Positions 57,976-64,000 of a stretch of DNA of 64,000 nt are shown here, one piece after another; positions within the stretch are counted from its first letter, which is position 1; each line of letters opens with the position of its first letter. The position numbers were made by a program, and so were the translations under genes. The notes beneath the pieces are model-generated. The model ran no database searches. It saw only the letters and a program-made list of their open reading frames with translations, and was not told where the DNA came from. This DNA is from Kutzneria sp. 744 (GTDB lineage Bacteria; Actinomycetota; Actinomycetes; Mycobacteriales; Pseudonocardiaceae). The stretch is from positions 11,467,061 to 11,531,060 of the forward strand of contig NZ_KK037166.1 of NCBI RefSeq assembly GCF_000568255.1, read 5' to 3'.

Positions 57976-60900
57976 CTAATCCGCCCCAAGCATTCGGATG
58001 TGCCGCCATATGTGGGCGTAGCTGCGGTGCACCGCGCGCATCCAGGAAGGAACAGAGTGCCAGTCGGCGGCAACCTCTCGCTCGCCCCAAGCCACTTGCA
58101 TGATCCGGCGATCACCGACGAAGCTCTCGACGAGATCGCGGCGCAGGTAGAGCAGGTGGCCGCGCCAGGGCTTGTCCGCGCGGAAGACTGCGGAGGCGCG
58201 TCGGCCGTCCAGGCCCACGAGGTCGACGGTGCCGGGCAATTGGCGCAGGCCGAACCGGGCGGCGAACTCGAACGACGGCACGTCGTAGCCCCCGCCGAGC
58301 CCGATCTCTGAAGTGCTGCCGGGGGAGAAGTCCACGGCGACCTGGCCGAACTCGATGCCGTCGTCCTGCCAGTCGCCACGCAGCGCTCGGTGTGGGAAGT
58401 CACCCAGGGCATCGTCGTCGAACCTCAGCTCGAACCGGGGGCTCCAAGGCATCTCAGCGGCCAGCACGTCGCGGACCGTCGGCAGCTCAGGAAAGAAATG
58501 GTTTCCCGGATACTGGCGCTCGCTGGCGAGCTGCCGAGCGGGTTCCACGTCCTCCGGCTTCAGCAGGAGAGTGCGGAAGAACCCGAACACCGTCCGCCCG
58601 TCGTGGCGGTGGTCCAGGTATCCCTCGACCAGAAGCCAGCCGCCGTCCACTCCGTGGATCTCCTCAGGTGACCACAGATGGTCCGGGACAGCCACCGTCC
58701 CCGAGGTAAGCCAAGTCTGGTCGTCGGTCGGCTCCATAGGCGCCCACAGCGGAAGGGACATGGGTGCTACCGGGGGCGTGGCGGGGAAGGTCGGGTCGAT
58801 GTCAGGCATCCAACGTTCTGCGTCCCCGAGAGGGGCCGGTGCGCGGCCGGCGTCCACGAGGCGGCCGACCATTTCGCGGTAGCCGATCCAGCCGTACTTC
58901 TTGCCGTACCGCTCTACCCTCCTTTTGGTGCTGTAGGGCCGCTCCGCGTTCGCGGCAATGGATCGGTCGACGCTGCCGAATTCCTTCTCGCGCCAGCCTA
59001 GTTCCCAGACGCGAGCCATGACCTCAGCGCGGGCCCTGCGGTAGTCGGCGTGGTTGAAGTCGTAGTTGTCCCTGCCGTTGATGGCGGCCCCGATGATGTA
59101 GTTCTCGAAGTCGATGCCGAAGGTGCGGTCGCATTCGTCGGCGTTGGGGTCGTCGTCCTCCATCACCTCAGCGGGCGCAACTGCGGCGAACCTCGGCGCG
59201 AAGGCATCGACACCGTCCGGGATGGCGGCGGGGTGGAGAGCGCCAGCGAATTCATAGGTGGCCCGTACGTAGCCGCGCAGTTGCTCGTTCGAGGTGGGTG
59301 TGGTCCCGCCGGCCAGGAAGTGGTCGCGCAGCTGCACCAGCCAGTCCCGCAGGGCGCGTTCGAGCGGTCCGCCAGGATCGGGCATCTGGTGGGTGCTAGC
59401 CGCCCCGAACGCTGCGGCGACGATGCGTTCGACGACGTAGGGGTCGTCGACGTCGAGCATCCGGGCGGCGAGGTCGAACAGCCGCTTGGGTTCTGGCTGG
59501 CCGTAGCGCTGGAGGGCTTTCGTCGCCAGGTCCCGCATGATCGAGTCCGTGGAAGTCAGCAGCCAGGCGATGGCCAGCGCGTCCAGGTCGTCGCTCTCGG
59601 CGCGATTGCTGCTTCCGGACCACCTGTGGATCGCTCGTTCCAGGTCTGCTGTCAGCCGACCTGGGGCCTGGCCTCGAGCCCATTCGGTCCAGCGCAGGTC
59701 ACGTTCGGGAACGGACAGCTGGCGCAGGACGCGGTCGAGGAATACGGCATTCAGGCGGTGTGGGGCGGACCTGCGGATCTCCCACAGACGGCCGAATGCT
59801 GGTCGGCCCTTGCTCTTGCTGGGATGCGCGGTAACGAGCGCGGTAGCGAGCGCGTCGACAGTCTCGTTGTCGAGGAAGTCCGACTCGGTGGTGAGTTCCT
59901 GGGCGAGAACCAACGAACGGTGCTCATCCGGGGCGACGCGCCACAGGTGTTGCCGGGTGAAGCGGCGTGGCAGCAGCGAGATGAGACCGATGAGGATGTC
60001 CTCGCCGAGGGGGTGTGCTTGGTCGCCCAGGAGGGACTGCCAGAGAGCCGTCTCCGCGAGCTGCTCATTGACCTCCGCAGGGGGAATACGCACCAGAATC
60101 GCGTCGGCGATCAAGTATCCAGCGAGGCGGTCAAAAACGAAGCCGCACTCAGTGTCGTCGGAACCCTTGATCTCCTCGCGGAAGATCACTCCTTCCTCTA
60201 CGAGTCGCCGGAGCAGGCTTTCGTCCCAGTTCGGCTGGTCGGTGTCGAGGATTCTTCGCGTTTCGTCGAAGTGAATCCGACGGACGTTGTGTGTCCACAG
60301 GTGTCTCGCCAGAGCGGCGAGGCGGTGCTGGATCTGGTCGGCCGGCACCGGGATGCGGGCCGGGTCCTGGGCCAGCCGCTCGACCACGCCCTCGCGGTAC
60401 AGTTCGAAGACGCCGATGAGGGAATGAGGCAGTGCCTCCACGCCCACAGGCGCTCGGCGGTCGTGGTTCGCGGCCTCGCAGTACATGCGCACGAACAGCG
60501 GGTTGTGAAACTCTCCGATCGGTAGCCAGGCGTCGGCCGGGTTGATCAGATAGTCGCGGAAGTAGACGCGGAGGATGTCGTCGACTTCCGCACGCTGCCA
60601 CTCCAGTTCCAGTGGCACCGTGTCCTTCGGGAGAGCCTGGTCGGCGAGTGGTTCGCGGAGGGTGACGATCACCGCCACGTGAGGGTAGCCGCCCAGGGCC
60701 GGTGCCAATCCCGCTAGCAGTGTCCTCCATTCCGAGGGCCGCTCAGCTTCGTTCAGGCCGTCGATGATCAACGGTATCCGGCAGCCGGCGCGGTTGCCGG
60801 CTGAGTTGAGCGCTTCGAGGAGGTCCTCGAAGTGGTCGACCTTCAGTCCGGGGATCCGTCGCGCGAGGTCGTCGAGGGTCTTGCCAGCGCGCAGGTTTCC

Positions 60901-61986
60901 GCCCTGGATGAAGACTCCTGCCGTGAGCTGGTCGTTAGGTGAGGTCGTCTGCGCGGCGAGGTGCGTCTTGCCCTGTCCCGCGGCGGCGATGACGGCGAGC
61001 AGGGGGGCTTCGGTGTCTGCCCGCGTGTCGTGCAGCCAATGGACGATGTCGCGGATCTCCGCGCCGAGACCGGTGACGAGCAGCGCCTCGGGCAGGCGAC
61101 GTTGCCTTAGTTTGAGCACCAGGCGTCGCAGCGTGCGGGGAGAGGTTGCGGGTGGCCGCTGTTCGGCGAGGCGATCGCGGACTTCCCAGGGCCGGAGGTT
61201 CCTCCCGGCGTCGAGGACCTCCCGCAGGTCGTCGACGAACCGGTCCAGGTCGTCGGCAATCTCGGCGGCGTCTTGGCGGAAGGTGGTGTCCAGACCGTCA
61301 AGGGCTGCGCGCAGTGCCTGGATCCGAGCTGCGATGTCGTCTGTGCGCTGCTCCAGCCACTCGAACGACGCCGGGCGCAACAAGGCCCGGTCGATGCGGT
61401 GCTCCACGTGGTGAGAGGTGTGCAGCCGTGGCGTCCACCGTGCCTCGACGGGCGCAACAGATCGCTTGTGGGCTTGCGCCAGTACGTCTGCGGTGAGGGC
61501 GAGTTCGCCGAAGAAGGTGGAGCGGAGCTCATCGTGTCCGGCGAGTTCTGCGTCGTAGTTCTCGGTGGACCAGAGTTTGACGCTGACGCCCTGCCCACCG
61601 TGTCCGTCGATCCACTCCTCGTCGTTCTTCGCGGGCCGTTGTGGAAGGCAGAGCACGAAGTCGGTCAGGCCGGCGACGTGCTTGATCGCTTTGGAGAGCG
61701 AGTCCTCGATCTGATCACGCTGGCCCACTGTCAGGCGGTTCTTGCTGTCGAGGATGAACCACTTGCACGACCAACCAAATACCCGGCCGGGATCACCCAG
61801 GACACCGGCGTGGTCTACACGCAGGTAGAACTCGACGCCGGGCTGGTTCCGGCGCTCCCGCATTGTGCCCAGCGCGCCGTAGCGGCGGGACACGATAGCC
61901 CGCGTGAGCGCTTCGAAGTTCTTGTCGGCGGCGCCGGGCAGGCGCGCCAGATCAGTCAGATCCACCGTCGCTCCGGTTGCTTGCAT
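57976..61986 (-). CDS. Nuclease-STAND NTPase, Avs-like defence sensor
   Basis: 1336 residues. N-terminus (about 20-160): a restriction-fold nuclease candidate with FEALTRAIVSRRYGALGTM, PGVEF (Glu52) and GWSCKWF (Lys75), plus a helix QRDQIEDSLSKAIKHV as in Cap4/Mrr-like enzymes. About 300-560: a STAND ATPase with Walker A IAAAGQGKTHLA (Lys340), Walker B RIPLIIDGLNEAE (Asp409) and the arginine sensor region VIVTLREPL. About 560-1336: a long helical then mixed C-terminal region typical of a target-recognition half. This order is that of Avs-type proteins, which oligomerise on phage proteins and degrade DNA. ATG 61986 overlaps the preceding small gene by 35 nt. No frameshift is visible. Confidence 0.85.
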   Translation of the reverse strand: MQATGATVDLTDLARLPGAADKNFEALTRAIVSRRYGALGTMRERRNQPGVEFYLRVDHAGVLGDPGRVFGWSCKWFILDSKNRLTVGQRDQIEDSLSKAIKHVAGLTDFVLCLPQRPAKNDEEWIDGHGGQGVSVKLWSTENYDAELAGHDELRSTFFGELALTADVLAQAHKRSVAPVEARWTPRLHTSHHVEHRIDRALLRPASFEWLEQRTDDIAARIQALRAALDGLDTTFRQDAAEIADDLDRFVDDLREVLDAGRNLRPWEVRDRLAEQRPPATSPRTLRRLVLKLRQRRLPEALLVTGLGAEIRDIVHWLHDTRADTEAPLLAVIAAAGQGKTHLAAQTTSPNDQLTAGVFIQGGNLRAGKTLDDLARRIPGLKVDHFEDLLEALNSAGNRAGCRIPLIIDGLNEAERPSEWRTLLAGLAPALGGYPHVAVIVTLREPLADQALPKDTVPLELEWQRAEVDDILRVYFRDYLINPADAWLPIGEFHNPLFVRMYCEAANHDRRAPVGVEALPHSLIGVFELYREGVVERLAQDPARIPVPADQIQHRLAALARHLWTHNVRRIHFDETRRILDTDQPNWDESLLRRLVEEGVIFREEIKGSDDTECGFVFDRLAGYLIADAILVRIPPAEVNEQLAETALWQSLLGDQAHPLGEDILIGLISLLPRRFTRQHLWRVAPDEHRSLVLAQELTTESDFLDNETVDALATALVTAHPSKSKGRPAFGRLWEIRRSAPHRLNAVFLDRVLRQLSVPERDLRWTEWARGQAPGRLTADLERAIHRWSGSSNRAESDDLDALAIAWLLTSTDSIMRDLATKALQRYGQPEPKRLFDLAARMLDVDDPYVVERIVAAAFGAASTHQMPDPGGPLERALRDWLVQLRDHFLAGGTTPTSNEQLRGYVRATYEFAGALHPAAIPDGVDAFAPRFAAVAPAEVMEDDDPNADECDRTFGIDFENYIIGAAINGRDNYDFNHADYRRARAEVMARVWELGWREKEFGSVDRSIAANAERPYSTKRRVERYGKKYGWIGYREMVGRLVDAGRAPAPLGDAERWMPDIDPTFPATPPVAPMSLPLWAPMEPTDDQTWLTSGTVAVPDHLWSPEEIHGVDGGWLLVEGYLDHRHDGRTVFGFFRTLLLKPEDVEPARQLASERQYPGNHFFPELPTVRDVLAAEMPWSPRFELRFDDDALGDFPHRALRGDWQDDGIEFGQVAVDFSPGSTSEIGLGGGYDVPSFEFAARFGLRQLPGTVDLVGLDGRRASAVFRADKPWRGHLLYLRRDLVESFVGDRRIMQVAWGEREVAADWHSVPSWMRAVHRSYAHIWRHIRMLGAD

Positions 61987-62386
61987 TCGGCCGCGCGATC
62001 GCGTCCTCGTCCCATTCGTGGCGGGAGTAGACCTCGACCCTCGCGCCGTAGTGGAGAAGCACCTTCAGGAATCCCTGAACGTCGGACTCGTCGGTCCAGA
62101 TCCGGACCGTCTCCGCTGTGCGGGTGACGCTGTGATCGAGTGCGAAGACGTCGACGTCGTGCCGCCCCATGTCGTACAACTTCATCTCGGCCAGCGCTTG
62201 GCCGAGTTCGCGAGGCATGCGCTCGTCGGGGCTCCGCCAGTCGTCGTCTGACCACTTGTCCTCAGCAAGGGCCTGCAGGGCCTCCATGCGTTCTTCCGCT
62301 GCCTTCGCGCCGGTGATCGTCTGGAATCGGCCGATCAGAACCAGGTTCATCGAGTGCTCCGAGCCGTAGCCGTTCCAGATCCTCAT
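61952..62386 (-). CDS. DUF6375-like small protein
   Basis: 144 residues from ATG 62386 with GGGAGG 5 nt upstream. It begins MRIWNGYGSEHSMNLVLIGR, then EERMEALQALAEDK, VDVFALDHSVTRTAETVRIW, DVQGFLKVLLHYGARVEVYS RHEW. I associate the 'W-x-GYGSEHSMNLV-x-IGxF' start and 'FLKVLxxxGARVEVYSxH' end with the family catalogued as DUF6375 (from memory). It looks like a small α/β protein without catalytic motifs. It overlaps the radical SAM stop (ATGA) and the STAND gene start, placing it between the two as a likely adaptor, substrate or inhibitor. Confidence 0.8.
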   Translation of the reverse strand: MRIWNGYGSEHSMNLVLIGRFQTITGAKAAEERMEALQALAEDKWSDDDWRSPDERMPRELGQALAEMKLYDMGRHDVDVFALDHSVTRTAETVRIWTDESDVQGFLKVLLHYGARVEVYSRHEWDEDAIARPNASNRSDGGSD

Positions 62387-63282
62387 GGTGCCTCCCTCAA
62401 TGCATGCACAGCTTCCATGATGCGGATTCCGACTGACAATCCCGTGGGCGCGTAGGCGTGAGGGCGCAGGACGCCGGTCGCGTCGATGTGCATATGCGCG
62501 TCGAGAGGGTGCTCGCCTGGGATGGCCTCCGCTGTGGGCAGTGCGGCTTCGAGGCCGGTACGGGAGATCGCGAGCCGAACCCCTGTCCTGGCGATCGCGG
62601 CCCATTCGACGAGGCGCTGCGCGTCAGCGTCGCTGATCCCCGGAGTTGCCGCGGTCGGCTGCTCCGGCAGAAGCAGAAGTTCGGACGCGCCGACCTTGTC
62701 GGAGAACTCGGCGAGGTCATCTAGTTCGCTGACCGTGTCGGCATTGATGACGGCGTTGATGCCGAAAGGGGCGAGGGTGCCGAGCAACCCTGCCGCTTGG
62801 ACCACAGCCGCGAACCGTCGGCTGCGGAGCCGCTTATAGGTGGTTCCGACCCCGTCGACTGAAAGGCGGACAAAGTGCACGGCCCCGCGCAGGGATTCGA
62901 CGAGTTTGGGTGTGAGCCGGTGCCCATGGGTCGTGAAGGTCACCGCCATAGACGTGGACTGAGCTATGTCCGAACACAGCTGGGCGAACCTTCGGTATGC
63001 GGTCGGTTCCCCTCCTCCGAAGCCGACACCGAGGCACCCGGCGGCATCAAGTTCGACCGCCCATGCCAGCACACGCTCCCTTTCGAGCGCGGCGGCGTGC
63101 TTGGGCGCGTAGCAGTACGCGCAGTGGAGCTCGCAGGCGTTGGTCAGCGCGACGGACAGGTACCGGGGAGCACGGGAGAACTGCTCAGCGGGAACAGGTA
63201 CCTCGTCGAGCAGTACGTTCATCCCGGAGACACGGTCAAACAGGTGAACACCAGCTGCGGACAGGCGAACCTTGCACGTCAC
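62383..63282 (-). CDS. Radical SAM enzyme of the defence-like operon
   Basis: 299 residues. The 4Fe-4S/SAM motif is C50-x3-C54-x2-C57 (TNACELHCAYCYAPK); a GGGEP motif follows at about 89-93. Barrel strands continue (MAVTFTTHGHRLTPKLVESL, VHFVRLSVDGVGTTYKRLRS, INAVINADTVSELDDLAEFS, LLLLPEQP). The N-terminal block HLFDRVSGMNVLLDEVPVP precedes the core. No SPASM cysteine cluster is present at the C-terminus (ATGVLRPHAYAPTGLSVGIR). It is not viperin by sequence look. GTG 63282 is the likely start, ATG 63222 an alternative. First gene of the three-gene overlapping operon. Confidence 0.85.
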   Translation of the reverse strand: MTCKVRLSAAGVHLFDRVSGMNVLLDEVPVPAEQFSRAPRYLSVALTNACELHCAYCYAPKHAAALERERVLAWAVELDAAGCLGVGFGGGEPTAYRRFAQLCSDIAQSTSMAVTFTTHGHRLTPKLVESLRGAVHFVRLSVDGVGTTYKRLRSRRFAAVVQAAGLLGTLAPFGINAVINADTVSELDDLAEFSDKVGASELLLLPEQPTAATPGISDADAQRLVEWAAIARTGVRLAISRTGLEAALPTAEAIPGEHPLDAHMHIDATGVLRPHAYAPTGLSVGIRIMEAVHALREAP

Positions 63283-63619
63283 CGACAGTATGATGCCACG
63301 CCGTCAGCCGCTTGTCCGACGTACCCGTCGAGCTGAGCCTGGGCCGAGGCAAGACGACCTCAAGGAGATACCGTTTCGTGCTGAAAAGCGCATGTCGCAC
63401 CAAGATCGTCGTTCTCTGGCCCGATGCCGCCACGTCGGTGGCAGAGTGCTCTTCGCGGGAGCACTTCGGAATGAATTACCAGGCATCGAAGGTGTCGCTG
63501 ACCGTCACATTCTCGATACCGCCGAGCTGTGTCGCCGTACTGTCAACAGGGCCGCACCTGAGGACTGGCTGCAGATACCTACAGATCAAGTGCAAACCTT
63601 ACGTGTCGTCGGCAGGACC
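63283..63619. other. Upstream region of the radical SAM operon
   Basis: About 340 bp with no gene I can support on either strand. It should contain the promoter of the minus-strand operon. Several open frames overlap here, but none has protein character. Confidence 0.4.
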
Positions 63620-63625
63620 ACCAGC

Positions 63626-63825
63626 ACATCGGGGTCACGACCCGTCTGTGGGCCGCCGGCACGGCGAACTACCTCCGCGGCGTGCCCCCGGACGTCGCAC
63701 TGATGGTCGCCGACCTGCTGCGACATGCCGTTGCCGGGGTCAAACGCGGTGACCTGCCCAACGACACGACGTCCTCCATGCTGCGCCTCGCCTCGAAACT
63801 GCAGAGCCTGTGTGCGAGCCAGTAG
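63626..63825 (+). pseudogene. C-terminal fragment of a small helical protein
   Basis: One plus-strand frame, without a start codon after an upstream TGA, gives HIGVTTRLWAAGTANYLRGV, PPDVALMVADLLRHAVAGVK, RGDLPNDTTSSMLRLASKLQ, SLCASQ and TAG at 63823-63825. It has clear protein character. Unknown family; probably a 5'-truncated gene. Beyond it, to the window end, a short frame from about 63938 (VTPAGVVAQVAAARLQAGRH) may be the start of another gene but is too short to call. Confidence 0.45.
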
Positions 63826-64000
63826 AACCGTGGCCCTGCCGGTCGGCGCAGTGCCTCACCGGCAGCTCGACGTCACCGGGTTCGCTCGGTGATCACCGGC
63901 ATGGCCAGGTCGACAGGTTCGGCAGGTGGGCGACGGTGACTCCGGCTGGGGTTGTAGCGCAGGTCGCCGCCGCCCGGCTACAAGCCGGACGCCATGTCGG

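Noticed and set aside
59050-60525. 491-codon plus-strand open frame
   Set aside because: Antisense to the STAND NTPase, whose motifs are clear; no ribosome-binding site.
62383-63282. Radical SAM protein as a viperin (pVip)
   Set aside because: The motif context (CELHCAYC with GGGEP) and lack of viperin-type C-terminal blocks do not fit; position in an operon with a STAND nuclease suggests another role.
1-64000. tRNA, rRNA or known riboswitch
   Set aside because: I saw no cloverleaf-like segment ending in CCA-type context, no rRNA stretch, and no recognisable riboswitch core; a covariance-model scan would be needed to exclude short RNAs.

Overview
The window is very GC-rich DNA with GTG/TTG starts, large AAA/STAND-LuxR regulators, an actinobacterial inositol-phosphate synthase, P450, PhoU and SemiSWEET genes. 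This points to a filamentous actinomycete, probably Pseudonocardiaceae-like (an inference from gene content; I cannot place the genus). It reads as an accessory, rearranging part of a large chromosome: real operons alternate with frameshifted genes, gene fragments, an intact insertion sequence, a small palindromic element and recombinase remnants.

Layout. 0-3 kb: the start of a secreted S53 peptidase, a lipoprotein, and an ino1-SemiSWEET pair behind a long leader with a 17-bp inverted repeat. 3-5 kb: an XRE regulator and a DUF1173-like protein, driven by a promoter block that reappears at 32.1 kb. 5.7-16.9 kb: two large LuxR-type STAND regulators, a cytochrome P450, a membrane diguanylate cyclase, an MFS transporter and an orphan helical-repeat protein. 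16.8-20.0 kb: a frameshifted phoU, a pair of membrane-anchored proteins, a truncated amino-acid permease capped by a palindromic element, and recombinase debris.

20-31 kb, mostly minus strand, looks like a decaying specialised-metabolism locus. A five-gene overlapping operon encodes a PurU-like formyl hydrolase, an MFS exporter, a small membrane protein, a cupin and a YczE-like membrane protein. Next to it lie a glutaminyl cyclase, a PLP decarboxylase, a paralogue that has lost the PLP lysine, and a nitric oxide synthase pseudogene. Small secreted proteins (two intact, one decayed) flank it.

31-45 kb: a divergent pair of unknown genes, a hybrid of two broken integrase-type genes, a membrane protein with a winged-helix tail, a two-repeat protein, an IS1634-like element sitting exactly at a stop codon, a 775-residue surface protein with a small membrane partner, and an AT-rich non-coding island. 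45-57 kb: four dispersed copies of a 90-190-bp non-coding repeat and three separate dnaE2 fragments are interspersed with an MFS transporter, a repeat protein, an AlbA_2 protein, a ParB-like/HTH pair, a broken zinc-finger gene and a pentapeptide-repeat protein.

57.9-63.3 kb is the most notable intact module: a tightly coupled operon of a radical SAM enzyme, a small DUF6375-like protein and a 1336-residue protein fusing a PD-(D/E)XK-like nuclease to a STAND NTPase. It resembles an Avs-type anti-phage sensor with two unusual partners.
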